Assembly: GCA_964553795.1 (NCBI GenBank)
Contig: CAZKMR010000007.1
Span: 1-64,000, forward strand
From: JADLHS01 sp964553795
Lineage (GTDB): Bacteria; Verrucomicrobiota; Verrucomicrobiia; Limisphaerales; JADLHS01
DNA: 64,000 nucleotides
Reading direction: 5' to 3'
The first letter of the stretch is position 1, and each line of letters opens with the position of its first letter. Both the position numbers and the translations under genes were made by a program. Under the pieces are notes generated by a model that had not been told where the DNA came from, did not search any database, and saw nothing but the letters and a program-made list of their open reading frames with translations. This document shows positions 26,059 through 37,961 of this stretch, in pieces.

Positions 26059-27359
26059 CAGTGGGATCCTTTCGGTTGCGTCGGCGCGCCGCGCATGTCA
26101 TCGGTCTGATCCAGTTCACCGCCGGAAATCTGCGTCGGCACCGGATGATACAAGCCCATGGCCTCGATCAAGCGCGGGTCTTTGACCGGGAACGGCGCGG
26201 TACTGTTGAAGTTCTTCAGGAACATCATCGCGAGAATGCCCACCATGAAGGCGACCAGGCCCAGCGCGATAAACGCCCAGAAAACCGGAAAGCCCGCGGT
26301 GAAATGCACCGGCATCACGTTCCACGTCATGTCCACGAAATGCATCAGCCACGCCCACGCCGCAATCGGCACCATGATCGCGAAGTTGCTCTTCACATCA
26401 ATCCGCAGCAGCGCCACGAACGGCAAGAAGAAATGGCCGAAGATGATGACCATGCTCACCCAGAACCACGTCCCCTTCTCCCGCATGACATAGTAAAAGG
26501 TTTCTTCCGGCATGTTCGCGTTCCAGATGATGAAATATTGCGAGAACGTCACGTACGCGTAGAAAACCGTGAACGCAAACAACAGCGTGCCGAGGAAATA
26601 ATACTGATGTTCGTGCAACACGTCCGACAGGATGCGTTGCCGGTCCAGCACCATCGTGATGACATACACCGTGGCCAGAGTCAGCCAGACGCTGCCGGCG
26701 AAGTAATGCACGCCGAACATCGTGGAAAACCAGTAATGCTGCAACGCCATCATCCACATCACGGCACCGAAGGTCAGGGTGAACGCATACAGGAAAATGC
26801 CAGTGCACGACAACACGCGCATCTTGTACGTGCATTCGGCGGCCCCGGTTTCATCCTGTTTCAACGACCAATAACGCAACCGATGCGCCAGCCACCACCA
26901 GACGACGAAACAAATCGCCGCCACGATGTAAAAGCCCGGCATCGTCAACAACGGCCACTTCGCGTGCAACGCGTGATCAGCATGTGGATCCAGCGTCATC
27001 CACGGATAAATTTTCTTCGCGCCGATGGCGATTGGAATGAACAGGACCGGCAACAACGTGAACGCGGAGCAGGCCAGATGTTCACAGAAGCGCCGAATCG
27101 GGACGGACCAACCGGCATCAAACAAATGATGCACCATCACCAGAAAGAGCGCCCCCGCCCCGAGGCTCAGCACAAACATGAACGCCACGAGATAGGAAAA
27201 GAGGAAATTCGTTCCCCCGCCCTTCAGGCTGATAATCAAACCGAGCAATCCCACCACCAGCCCGCCGATCAGCAGGCGCATTGGCAGGGTCCGCCACTTG
27301 GTCAGATCCAGCGGCCGGGACTGCGGATCAGTATTGGAAAAATCGTCTTGTTGACTCAT
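26058..27359 (-). CDS. actF: Alternative complex III subunit ActF
   Basis: The 433-residue integral membrane protein has about ten TM helices and corresponds to ActF of the quinol:cytochrome c oxidoreductase (alternative complex III). The hydrophobic core includes PWMTLDPHADHALHAKW, VWWWLAHRLRYWSLKQD and AFTVFYAYVTFSQYFIIWNAN, where quinol-site residues of the NrfD/PsrC-like fold are expected. A cytoplasmic N-tail precedes the first TM. It begins four bases after actE and ends overlapping the small membrane protein gene. Confidence 0.93.
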   Translation of the reverse strand: MSQQDDFSNTDPQSRPLDLTKWRTLPMRLLIGGLVVGLLGLIISLKGGGTNFLFSYLVAFMFVLSLGAGALFLVMVHHLFDAGWSVPIRRFCEHLACSAFTLLPVLFIPIAIGAKKIYPWMTLDPHADHALHAKWPLLTMPGFYIVAAICFVVWWWLAHRLRYWSLKQDETGAAECTYKMRVLSCTGIFLYAFTLTFGAVMWMMALQHYWFSTMFGVHYFAGSVWLTLATVYVITMVLDRQRILSDVLHEHQYYFLGTLLFAFTVFYAYVTFSQYFIIWNANMPEETFYYVMREKGTWFWVSMVIIFGHFFLPFVALLRIDVKSNFAIMVPIAAWAWLMHFVDMTWNVMPVHFTAGFPVFWAFIALGLVAFMVGILAMMFLKNFNSTAPFPVKDPRLIEAMGLYHPVPTQISGGELDQTDDMRGAPTQPKGSH

Positions 27360-27363
27360 ACGC

Positions 27364-28008
27364 TTACTTGAGTTTCGCGCGGGCGGCCTCGGACAAATCG
27401 TCCATCGTTCCGAGCCGGCTCAATTGCAACGCCCGGAGATACGACACCACCGCCCAACGGTCCATCACGTCCATCTGCGGCGCATATCCCTGCATCAGTC
27501 CCTTGCCGTAGCTGATAGTGTGATAAACCTCGCCATCCATCAGTTCGACGATGCGTTGGTCATGCAGGTTGGCCACAATCGCCATGGCGCCGATTTTTTT
27601 GGTAATTCCCGTGCCCTCGCCGGTTTGGCCGTGGCACGGCGCACAATAAATGTTGTATTGCCGCCGCCCGCGCTCCAGCAACTGGCTGGTCACCGGAACG
27701 GGCGTGAGTTCGACGAAGTTCGTCGTGCCGGTGACGCGACCGGTGTTCACCGGGACATCCTCAAAGGAATAGATTTCCTTGCCGGCAACCACCAAAGGAT
27801 CCTCTTGGGCAATCGTGCCCGGTTGCGGCAACTGCGAACTCAGTCCGCTCGCAAAAAAGCTGTTTGCCGTTTGCGGCCGCAACTTGGCCTGGCGCTTCAT
27901 GTCCGGAAAAATCTGAAACGGCCGGTTGCGGGTCAAATCACCCCGTTTGCCCGCGATGAGCACGACGGCGACAACCACGATTCCAAAAACTAAAAGAAAA
28001 TAGCGCAT
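27364..28008 (-). CDS. actE: Alternative complex III mono-haem cytochrome ActE
   Basis: The 214-residue protein has a signal-anchor (MRYFLLVFGIVVVAVVLIAG) and a periplasmic cytochrome c domain with YCAPCHGQTGEG as haem site. A likely Met ligand lies in GLMQGYAPQMDVMDRW. The segment FPDMKRQAKLRPQTANSFF is typical of ActE. It is one of the electron exits of the Act complex. Its start overlaps the actD stop. Confidence 0.93.
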   Translation of the reverse strand: MRYFLLVFGIVVVAVVLIAGKRGDLTRNRPFQIFPDMKRQAKLRPQTANSFFASGLSSQLPQPGTIAQEDPLVVAGKEIYSFEDVPVNTGRVTGTTNFVELTPVPVTSQLLERGRRQYNIYCAPCHGQTGEGTGITKKIGAMAIVANLHDQRIVELMDGEVYHTISYGKGLMQGYAPQMDVMDRWAVVSYLRALQLSRLGTMDDLSEAARAKLK

Positions 28009-28546
28009 TATTCCTCCACCATTTCGATGCGCTTGCTGCCGGCGGTTTCGAGCAACTTGCGGGTTTCTGTCTCAGAATACTTCGGGTCCGCCGTCTCGAT
28101 GACGACGAAGAAGCGGTCGTGGGTCGCCAACGCGAACCGGCGATGCTTGAGCAACGGATGATGCAATTTGGGCAGGCGGTTCAACAGCAACATGCCGCCG
28201 ATGGCGCCAAACGCGCCGAACAGAATCGTCAGTTCATACGACGGCGGGAACGCGCCATGCGGGCTGAACATCGGTTTGCCGCCGACGATGATCGCGTAAT
28301 CCACGGCGTTCATCCACCAGATCATCAGCATGCCGCTGAAGTAACCGGTCACACCGCCCAGGAACGAGAACCAGCCCACTTTGGAATTCTTGATGCCCAT
28401 CGCGCGATCCATGCCGTGAATCGGGAACGGCGTAAATACATCCCACTTGCGGAAGCCGGCGTCGCGCACCTTTTCCGCCGCATGGAGAACTGACGAAGTG
28501 TTCTCGAATTCGGCAATCAAGCCGTAGGTTTTTGCGTTGGCGCTCA

Positions 28547-28547
<1 letters not shown>
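28008..28547 (-). CDS. actD: Alternative complex III membrane subunit ActD
   Basis: The 179-residue DUF3341-type protein starts with a cytoplasmic region (YGLIAEFENTSSVLHAAEKV) followed by GFRKWDVFTPFPIHGMDRAM, a signature of ActD. Two TM helices follow (LGGVTGYFSGMLMIWWMNAV and ELTILFGAFGAIGGMLLLN). The C-terminus reads RFFVVIETADPKYSE. It is an integral subunit of the Act complex. Start and stop overlap actC and actE respectively. Confidence 0.93.
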
Positions 28548-29964
<1,417 letters not shown>

Positions 29965-29965
<1 letters not shown>

Positions 29966-32900
29966 TAGTGCGCTCCTTTCCCTGCGGCCGGCGCATGATT
30001 GTGATCGTGATCATCAGGACTGTGGTCGGAGTGACCATGGGTGCTGCCGTGCTCCAGCGGATTGCTTCCGTAGCTGTTGGCATATTCGGCAAACGTGAAC
30101 GGGGCTTCGGTGTAATCGGGCATCGCCGGATTCGGATTGCGCACCTTGGCGAGATAGGTCGTGCGTGGCTTCGTCAACAGGAAGTCGAGCACGGAGTAAT
30201 CGCGTTGTTGCGCTTTGAGTTTTGAAACGCGGCTGTTTTCGTCCGCCACATTGCCGAACACAATCGCACCCGCCGGACAGGCTTGTTCGCACGCCGTCTT
30301 GATCGTGCCATCGGGCACCACCACGTCGCCGGATTCGCCGGCTTTGACCTTTTGCGCGATCTTCGCGGACTCGATGCGCTGCACGCAGAACGTGCATTTT
30401 TCCATCACGCCGCGCATCCGGACAGTGACATCGGGATTCTTAATCATCTTGATCAAGTCCCATTCGTCCTGCGAACGCATGCCCGATTCGTGATCGCGCC
30501 ACCACCGTTTCAAATCCCATTCGCCATCGGTGGCGTGCAGGAACGGCGGCGCGTAGAACGGCCCTTTGAGTTCCTTGAGCGGACGCTTGTTGTAATCGAG
30601 ATAATTGTAGCGCCGAACCTTATACGGGCAGTTGTTGGAACAGTAACGCGTACCCACACAACGGTTGTACACCATTACGTTCAAACCTTCGTGGTCGTGC
30701 ACGGTCGCATTAACCGGACAAACACTTTCGCACGGCGCCGCTTCGCAATGCTGACACAGCATCGGCTGGTTCACGGCCTGAACGTCATCAATCCATTCGT
30801 CGAATTGCTGCGTTTCGTCCGGCTTGAACGTCTGGCTCTTGAACGACAAGCCCCAGGTGCGCTTTTTCGGATCCGCGGAATAATAGCGATCAATCCGCAT
30901 CCAATGCATTTCGCGACCGCGCGCCACGAGATCTTTGCCGACGATCGGAATATTGTTTTCGCTCTGACAGGCCACCACGCAGGTGCCGCAACCCACGCAG
31001 GAATTGAGATCCACCGCCATGCCCCATTGATGCATCTTCGAGCGATACTTTGGGTCATCCAATGGATTTGGATATGCCGGCTTGGGCCAAACGCCTTCAT
31101 CACTCGGTTGCGGCGGCAACGGCGCATTCATCTTCTCCGCGAAATCCGGATGCGACTTGAATTGCTCCAGATTCGCCTCGCGCACAATGGCCCGGCCTTC
31201 CATGGACCAGTGCGATTGCGTGCTTGAAAGCGGATAGGTTTTGCCAGCCAGTTTCGTCACCTTGACGCCGCTGACAATGTAACCCGTCTTGGTCGCGTAA
31301 AGCGGATAGGCATCGAATCCGGTGCCAATCCCGACGCGACCCGTGACCGTGCGACCGTAACCGAGCGCCAGACCGAGGGAAAAATCCGCCATGCCCGGCT
31401 GCGTCCAAATCGGCCCGACTACTTTGCGATCGCCGATGGAAATCTCCACCACGTCGTTGTTCTGCACGCCCAGGGCGCGTGCCGTCTTGCGACTGACCAA
31501 CACGGCGTTGTCCCACACCAGCTTGGTGATCGGATCGGGCAACTCCTGCAACCAACCGTTGTTGGCGTAACGGCCATCGTCCAGTTTCGCGTCGCGATAC
31601 AGCACGACTTCGAGATTGTCCTGACTCGTTGCCGTGACCGTCGGCGCGGTGAGCGCTTCGTTCAAGGAGGACGCCACCCAAGTCGCCGCAACTTTTTTCG
31701 CCGCTGAAGCCGGCGCAAAGCCGTCGTGTAAGAATTTGTTCCAGGCAAAATCCGAACTGTCACCACTGATGCCAGCGAACGTTTTGCGGACAATCTTGTG
31801 CGGGTTTGTTTCGGTCAGACCGCCGAGCCGCGCCACAAATTCCAGATCTGTCAGCCCGTCGAACAAGGGCGCAATCAACGGCTGCACCGGCACCAACATG
31901 CCGTCGGCAGTCAACGCGTCATTCCAGGCTTCGAGGAAATGGGTCTGGGGAAAATGCCAATCCGACACAACGCCGGTTTCGTCTTCGTAGTAACCGAGAC
32001 GCACGACCGTTTTCGCTTTGCGCTGTGTGGCCGGCCAACTCAAATCAGCCGGCGCGTTGTAAATCGGGTTCGCTCCGACAATGACGAGCGTGTCCACTTC
32101 GTTGCGGTTGAGCGATGCGGCCAGTTCGGCGATGCCTGCAGAAATCGCAGCGGGCGATTCCACCAATTCCACCGTCTTGCCAATCGCACCGAGTTTTTCG
32201 TTGATGGCCGCCACCAACAGATGCACCGCCAACGGTTGGCGCACGCCCGCGACGACGAGCGACTTGCCGCCGCTGGCCTTCAAATCTTTCGCGCACTCCG
32301 CGATCCATTTCCGGTCGAGCGCCACATTGGAACTGGAGCCCAGCGAGCCGACATTGACGCCCAATTCGGCCGCAATGCCCGCCGCCACCGGAAGCACCGC
32401 ACTGGCCGCCACGCGCATCCGGTGATCCGCGTTCATGCCCGTGAGCGTGAACAGCGATTCCACCGCGTAGAGGCGGCTCATTTTGTCTTCCGGTTTTTCC
32501 ACCTTCCGCTTGCTGGTGAAACGACGGATGTGGTTGTGCGCGTCTTCTTCCCCTCCAATGAAATCACAATCCAGCGAGAGAATCGTGTCGGCGACATCGT
32601 AACGGAACACCGGCTTGACGGACTTGCCAAACGCCTTGGTCGCCGCGCGCTGATGAATATCCGCATCAATCGCGTCGTAGAGATACCACTTGGCTTGCGG
32701 CAGTTTTTTGACGATTTCCTGATGCAACCGCCGGCGCGAAGGCGAATGGGTGCGTTCGCTCAGTAACGCGAGGCCTGCGCCCTGTTTTTCAGCAAATTTT
32801 TTCGCAATCTGATCCAGTTCCGCCAGTGCGGTTTGCTTTGCTACCGCAGTCAATTTGCTCGAGCCGCCCTGCTTCGCGAAACGTGTGGCCCGGTCTGGAT

Positions 32901-33348
32901 CATACAGGTCAAGAATGGCCGCTTGCGCAAACCGGTCAGTACCACCATTGCCACCGGGGAACAGCGGATTACCCTCCAGCTTGACCGGACGACCTTCGTA
33001 AGATTTGGCCACCAACGGAATCGCCCCGCCGCGCGTCGGCATGGCGGTCGCATAATTTTCCGCCGTGCCATGCACGTAATTTTCCGGCGCTTTGCCGAAC
33101 GGCATCAATTTATCTTCCGGCCGACGACAACCAGTCGCGCTCAAACCGATACCCGCCAGCGCGAATGATGCCGACATGATCTTGACGAAATGCCGCCGCG
33201 AAACGGGATCGGAAAAATCACCCGCATTCGCCGGAAATTCGCGTTCCAGGTATTGCTTGAATTCCGGCGTTTCAGCCAGTTCATCAAGGCCGCGCCAATA
33301 GTGTCGGCCGGTTTGCGGCGTGTGGTCCGTGGGAGGAATGGTTTTCAT
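29965..33348 (-). CDS. actB: Alternative complex III iron-sulfur subunit ActB (fused molybdopterin-like and ferredoxin parts)
   Basis: The 1127-residue protein starts at ATG 33348, overlapping the actA stop (ATGA). A twin-arginine-like signal, SRRHFVKIMSASFALAGIGL, is followed by ATGC. The N-terminal half resembles molybdopterin oxidoreductases but lacks the usual cofactor ligand, as in known ActB proteins. The C-terminal half carries cysteine clusters: CVGCGTCVVACQSEN, CQHCEAAPCESVCPV, CVGTRYCSNNCPYKVRRYN, CTFC and CEQACPAGAI. These fit three [4Fe-4S] clusters and one [3Fe-4S] cluster of the family. The periplasm-facing protein relays electrons from ActC to ActA/ActE. Confidence 0.95.
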
Positions 33349-34013
33349 CGGTGACAGGCCGAGCAGTTGTTCAACGACTCGACACGGAAATCGTGGACGA
33401 ATTTTTTGCCGAAGGCTTCCTGCTTCTGCGCGGCGACGTTCGGGTCTTCGCTCGGCGTCCAACCGAGATCGGTAATTTTGTCCGCTGGGCGCACCTTCGC
33501 CGCCGGATTGTTATGGCAGTCGAGACAGAACGACATGCTCAACGGCTTGGCGTGAAACACTTCATCCATTTGATCAATGCGCCCGTGACATTCCACACAA
33601 CTGATGCCGCGATTCACATGCACCGCGTGATTGAAATAAACGAAGTCCGGCACGCGATGAATCTGCACCCAGGGAATCGGCTCGCCGGTTGCGGCGCTTT
33701 CCCGCACCAACGCGAGCCGGGGATCATCCTTCAACACCTGATTGTGGCAATTCATACAGGTGGACGCGGCGGGGATGTTGGAAAACCAGGATTCCTCCAC
33801 CATGCTGTGGCAATACCGGCAGTCGATGCCCAGTTGCCCGGCGTGCGTGGCATGCGAGAACGCCACCGGCTGAATCGGCTGGTAACCGACTCGAAAATAT
33901 TTTGGCGTGAAGTAATACCACACACCCGCAGTGACGGCTCCCGCCGTCAGCAAACCGCCGACGATAATCATCAGCGGCAGTTTATTGGTCCACTTCGGAA
34001 AAATGGCTGACAT
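33345..34013 (-). CDS. actA: Alternative complex III pentahaem cytochrome ActA
   Basis: The 222-residue protein has one N-terminal TM (LPLMIIVGGLLTAGAVTAGV) and five CxxCH haem motifs: CRYCH, CMNCH, CVECH, CLDCH and CSACH. This is the five-haem pattern of ActA. The haem domain faces the periplasm. It is the first gene of the ten-gene operon; the promoter must lie within 34014-34367, where a weak TTGCGG-N17-TAATCA pair occurs on the minus strand at 34162-34190. Confidence 0.95.
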   Translation of the reverse strand: MSAIFPKWTNKLPLMIIVGGLLTAGAVTAGVWYYFTPKYFRVGYQPIQPVAFSHATHAGQLGIDCRYCHSMVEESWFSNIPAASTCMNCHNQVLKDDPRLALVRESAATGEPIPWVQIHRVPDFVYFNHAVHVNRGISCVECHGRIDQMDEVFHAKPLSMSFCLDCHNNPAAKVRPADKITDLGWTPSEDPNVAAQKQEAFGKKFVHDFRVESLNNCSACHR

Positions 34014-34367
34014 TGCAAATGGCTTTCAGTCCGTCCGGTCCAACTGTGAATACAAAACAACAAACGCTCCGAAACAAAATGCCGCCCGGGGTCGGTCGGC
34101 AGTCTGGAATACGCCGCGCGGCAACCAGGATTTACAGGGCTTTCACCGCAACGGCAAAAAATGATTACTAATTGGCAACCGATACCGCAAGACTCTTTGT
34201 GAAATCTTTCACTACATTTCGGCGGGGTTAATGTTGGAAATAAGCCCGGTTATCTTGACGTTGTTCTTCCTCTTTGGCGACCGCCCCCACGCTGCTGCAA
34301 TTTGCGTTGGCGATCCGGCGCAACCACGCTACTTTCAAAACCGAGACCAAAGCAGGGCCGAATCGTG
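34014..34367. other. Divergent intergenic region between actA and the pseudopilin gene
   Basis: No gene is seen in these 354 bases. It must hold promoters for both sides. A weak minus-strand promoter candidate (TTGCGG, 17 bp, TAATCA) lies at 34162-34190. A local G/C pair (CGGGGTTA and AAGCCCG) brackets 34217-34242 without a T-tract. Confidence 0.5.
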
Positions 34368-35189
34368 ATGTTTTCGCTTCAGTCCAATTCCAGCCGCCGC
34401 CCCAATTTGGCGTTTACGCTAATTGAGTTGTTGGTCGTCATCGGCATCATCGCCATTCTCGCGGCGCTGCTGTTTCCCGTGTTGGCAAAAGCCAAGGGCA
34501 AGGCGCAGGGCATTTCCTGCCTGAACCATCTGAAACAATTGCAAGTCTGTTGGCAGCTTTACACTTTGGACAATCGTGAATTCGTCCCGCCCAACAATTC
34601 CATTTACGACATCAGCACCGGCCAACCGATTCCGGGATTCGACCTTTCGGAAACCTGGTGTCCCGGCAACGCTCGCGCCGACATCCACACGACGAACATC
34701 CAGAACGGCTATCTCTTTACCTACAACCGCAGCACCGCCATTTACCGTTGCCCTGCGGATACCGCGCCGGTCGAGCCATTGAGTGGTGGCGTTTTGCATA
34801 TTCCCCGCACCCGAAGTTACAACATGAGTCAGGCTATCAACGGACTGGGCGGCCCGGCCTCGCAATCCTGGTACATTCCCAGTTACCAACGCACGAGTCA
34901 GATTCGCGATCCGGGAGGCACTTTTGTTTTCATCGAAGTGCATGAAGGGGGAATTCTGGATTCGTTGTTTGGCATTCCGACTCCCGGCCATAGCTGGAAT
35001 GGACGTTGGTTCGATCTGCCTGCCAACCGCCATAATCAAGGTGCGTCGCTCTCCTTTGCCGACGGCCATGTGGAACGCTGGCGCTGGGTCGCGCCCAAAA
35101 TCTTCACCACTCTGGGCGCCGCGGCCCGGCCGGACGAACTGCCGGATTATCGCCGCGTGCAGGCGGCCGTGCGGCCAAGTTGGAATTAA
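34368..35189 (+). CDS. Type II secretion/pseudopilin-like protein with H-X9-DG C-terminus
   Basis: The 273-residue protein begins with a short basic leader and the prepilin methylation motif FTLIELLVVIGIIAI. A helix rich in Ala/Lys follows (KAKGKAQGISCLNHLKQL). The globular part ends RHNQGASLSFADGHVERW, the H-X9-DG arrangement common in large paralogous families of Verrucomicrobia, Planctomycetes and Lentisphaerae. Export and N-terminal cleavage by a prepilin peptidase are expected. The function of this class is not established. ATG 34368 was chosen; upstream in-frame starts would add a leader lacking prepilin character. No other secretion genes lie nearby. Confidence 0.88.
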   Translation: MFSLQSNSSRRPNLAFTLIELLVVIGIIAILAALLFPVLAKAKGKAQGISCLNHLKQLQVCWQLYTLDNREFVPPNNSIYDISTGQPIPGFDLSETWCPGNARADIHTTNIQNGYLFTYNRSTAIYRCPADTAPVEPLSGGVLHIPRTRSYNMSQAINGLGGPASQSWYIPSYQRTSQIRDPGGTFVFIEVHEGGILDSLFGIPTPGHSWNGRWFDLPANRHNQGASLSFADGHVERWRWVAPKIFTTLGAAARPDELPDYRRVQAAVRPSWN

Positions 35190-35248
35190 GCCCCAACCCC
35201 GTGGTTGGACATCGCCGCGCCCGTTTGCTAGCCTGCGCGCTGCTTTTT

Positions 35249-37060
35249 ATGAGTTTGGAAAACAACACACCGGAAACCGCCGCGACCGCTCCCAGCGATT
35301 TTATCCGCGACATCGTCGCGCAACACGTCGCCGACAAAAAATATCCGCGCATTCACACTCGGTTTCCGCCCGAGCCAAACGGTTACTTGCACATCGGCCA
35401 CGCGAAGAGCATCTGCCTCAACTTCGGCATCGCGCGCGAGTTTGGCGGCATCTGCAACCTCCGCATGGACGACACGAACCCGGCGAAGGAAGACATCGAA
35501 TACGTCGAGAGCATCCAGGCGGACGTGAACTGGCTCATCAGCGGCTGGGCCGAACCGATGCTCGGCCTCAAGCCCAAAGGCAAAACGCCGGACACCGTCA
35601 CCAGTAATGGCAAACCGGACGTTTACCTCGCGCCGGTCGAAGAATCCAAAATCCAGAATCCAAAATCCAAAATTGCCGTCGAGCCGTTTTACGCGTCCGA
35701 CTACTTCGACCAAATCTACGAATACGCTGTCACGCTCGTGAAGAAAGGCCTCGCCTTCGTCTGCGACATGACGCCGGATCAAACCGACGAATATCGTCGC
35801 CTCGGCAAACCCTCTCCATTCCGGGATCGCAGCGTGGCGGAGAACCTCGATCTGTTCACGCGCATGAAGAACGGCGAGTTCCCCGACGGCTCGCGGGTGT
35901 TGCGCGCGAAGATCATCGTGGATGCGCCCAACATCTGGCTGCGCGATCCCCTGCTCTACCGCATCAAACACACCGACCATCATCACGTCGGCAACAAATG
36001 GTGCATCTATCCGATGTACGACTTCGCACACTGTTTGAGCGATTACCTCGAAGGCATCACGCACAGCATTTGTACGCTGGAATTCGAGGTGCATCGCCCG
36101 CTCTACGATTGGATTCTCGAAAATCTCGATCTACCGCGCGCCTTGCCCAAGCAATACGAATTCGCCCGCCTGAGTCTCGGCTACACCGTCATGAGCAAAC
36201 GCAAGCTCATGCAACTTGTGGACGAAAACCTCGTCACCGGCTGGGACGATCCGCGCATGCCCACCATCTCCGGCATCCGCCGCCGCGGTGTCACCCCCGA
36301 GGCGTTGCGCAACTTCGCCTACAATATCGGCATCACAAAATACAACGGCATCACCGATGTGAGCGTTTTGGAATTCGCCATCCGCGAGGATTTGAACAAA
36401 CGCGCCCTGCGCCGCCTCGCCGTGCTGCGCCCGATCAAGGTTGTGTTGACGAATTATCCCGAAGGCAAAGTCGAAGAACTCGACGCCACCAACAATCCCG
36501 AGGACGAAACCGCCGGCAAACGCAAAGTCCCGTTCAGCCGCGAACTTTACATCGAACGCGACGACTTCGCCGAAGTGCCGCCGCCGAAATTTTTCCGACT
36601 CAAACCCGGCGGCGAAGTGCGCTTGAAATACGCCTACATCATCAAGTGCGACGAAGTTGTCAAGGATGCGAGCGGCAACATCACCGAGCTGCGCTGCACC
36701 GCCGACCTCGACAGCAAAATGGGCGGTGCGACCGCCGCGCGCAAAGTGAAAGGCACGATCCATTGGGTCAGCGCCCCTCACGCCGCGGATGCTGAAGTCC
36801 GTCTCTACGACCGCCTGTTCACCGAAGCCGAACCCGAGAAGGATGGTCGCGATTTCAAATCGGTGCTGAACCCGAAGAGCCTCGAAGTCATCACCGCCAA
36901 GTGCGAGCCGAGCCTGAAAGACGCTAAGCCGACGGACCGTTATCAATTCGAGCGCCTGGCCTATTTCGCGTTGGACTATGACTCGAAACCCGAGAAACTC
37001 GTGTTCAACCGCACCATCACGTTGAAGGACGCTTGGGCGAAAGAAGTGCAGAGGAGCTAA
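35249..37060 (+). CDS. glnS: Glutaminyl-tRNA synthetase
   Basis: This 603-residue class I synthetase charges tRNA-Gln. The HIGH-type motif is PPEPNGYLHIGHAKSICLN and the KMSKS-type motif is VMSKRKL. Family elements include FRDRSVAENLDLF, YDFAHCLSDYLEGITHS and EFARLSLGYTVMSKR, followed by the C-terminal anticodon-binding beta barrels. The start is ATG 35249. A heptanucleotide repeat in frame (35643-35674) encodes SKIQNPKSKIA inside the catalytic domain, ahead of VEPFYASDYFDQI, which most homologues would not have. The gene is preceded by the pseudopilin gene and probably has its own promoter. Confidence 0.96.
   Translation: MSLENNTPETAATAPSDFIRDIVAQHVADKKYPRIHTRFPPEPNGYLHIGHAKSICLNFGIAREFGGICNLRMDDTNPAKEDIEYVESIQADVNWLISGWAEPMLGLKPKGKTPDTVTSNGKPDVYLAPVEESKIQNPKSKIAVEPFYASDYFDQIYEYAVTLVKKGLAFVCDMTPDQTDEYRRLGKPSPFRDRSVAENLDLFTRMKNGEFPDGSRVLRAKIIVDAPNIWLRDPLLYRIKHTDHHHVGNKWCIYPMYDFAHCLSDYLEGITHSICTLEFEVHRPLYDWILENLDLPRALPKQYEFARLSLGYTVMSKRKLMQLVDENLVTGWDDPRMPTISGIRRRGVTPEALRNFAYNIGITKYNGITDVSVLEFAIREDLNKRALRRLAVLRPIKVVLTNYPEGKVEELDATNNPEDETAGKRKVPFSRELYIERDDFAEVPPPKFFRLKPGGEVRLKYAYIIKCDEVVKDASGNITELRCTADLDSKMGGATAARKVKGTIHWVSAPHAADAEVRLYDRLFTEAEPEKDGRDFKSVLNPKSLEVITAKCEPSLKDAKPTDRYQFERLAYFALDYDSKPEKLVFNRTITLKDAWAKEVQRS
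35643..35674 (+). repeat. Heptanucleotide tandem repeat within glnS
   Basis: Four 7-bp units AATCCAA, AATCCAG, AATCCAA and AATCCAA (35643-35670) are followed by a partial unit AATT. Read in the rotated phase they are AAAATCC-type units, the same RAAHTCC consensus as the repeat in queG. The insert keeps the reading frame. Confidence 0.8.
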
Positions 37061-37163
37061 AATCGGCTCCCGGTTAATTCTAGAGCGCCACCCACAGCGA
37101 GGGCTGTTTGGAAACATATCCAGAAAGTGCATCGCGATGCGAATGCGCGCGCGTCTCTCATAG

Positions 37164-37192
37164 TTGACATGCGCGTGAGACTGAAATACAAC
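37164..37192 (+). promoter_or_regulatory. Sigma-70-like promoter for the lipoprotein pair
   Basis: TTGACA (37164-37169) and TACAAC (37187-37192) are 17 bp apart and end 20 bp before the ATG at 37213. A perfect 12-bp palindrome, GCATCGCGATGC, lies at 37129-37140 upstream and could be a regulatory site. Confidence 0.55.
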
Positions 37193-37212
37193 GCATTCGC
37201 ACCTTTCAAAAA

Positions 37213-37953
37213 ATGAACGCGTTACGCCTCTTTCATTTAACCTGTACCGTAGTTCTTCTCGCCGGATGCGCCAAATCACCCCGCACCGCTACAACAATGA
37301 TGGCAACACCAGAGTATGCCGCCCGAGAAACGGTGAACTCGTCACTGTTCCCGTCCGATCAAACCGTATTGGGAGATGATGCGGTTAACCGGATTCTTTC
37401 CAGCAAGTTGGAGCTTCCTGTTAAAGCCAAAATCGCTTTGATGAAATTCCCGGATTCCGGAGGGTCGCGGTATTACGGCAGATCCTACTGGCGAGCCGAG
37501 GATTACTTGAAGTTGCAGCAATCCCAAGTGGACGCATTTACTCACAGTCTTCAGAAGTCAGAGCAGATTGCAGAGGTCACCCCTTTGCCTTCATTAATGA
37601 CTCCCAGCCGTATTTCCATTCCCGTGCTCCGGGAGGCGGCGGTCCGAATGCAGGCGGACCTGCTGTTGGTGTTTCGTGTTACGAGCGACACCTATTCGGA
37701 ATATCGTGTATTGGCAAAAGATAAAGTGAAGGCTTACAGCACTTGCGAACTAATCCTGTTGGACGTGCGCACCGGACTCGTTCCATTCACTCGAGTTGTC
37801 AGTCGCGAGCGGTTGGAACTAAGACAAACGACCGATCTTGACCTGTTGGAAACCATGCGGCGAGCCGAACAGACATCCGCCGCCGATGCCCTTGAAGCAG
37901 CCGCCGAAGATCTTGTGCAATTCGTGACATCTGTTCCCAAACAAGCCAATTGA
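37213..37953 (+). CDS. Lipoprotein of unknown function
   Basis: The 246-residue protein carries a lipoprotein signal peptide with lipobox LLAGC, so Cys is near residue 19. The mature part includes KIALMKFPDSGGSRYYGRSY, LREAAVRMQADLLLVFRV and DVRTGLVPFTRVVSRER. The fold resembles small envelope lipoproteins with an alpha/beta core that hold a nucleotide- or peptide-like pocket, but no family was recognised. Base use is slightly less GC-rich than in neighbouring genes. The stop overlaps a possible TTG start of the following lipoprotein gene, so the two form an operon. Confidence 0.72.
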   Translation: MNALRLFHLTCTVVLLAGCAKSPRTATTMMATPEYAARETVNSSLFPSDQTVLGDDAVNRILSSKLELPVKAKIALMKFPDSGGSRYYGRSYWRAEDYLKLQQSQVDAFTHSLQKSEQIAEVTPLPSLMTPSRISIPVLREAAVRMQADLLLVFRVTSDTYSEYRVLAKDKVKAYSTCELILLDVRTGLVPFTRVVSRERLELRQTTDLDLLETMRRAEQTSAADALEAAAEDLVQFVTSVPKQAN

Positions 37954-37961
37954 TCTCGGTC

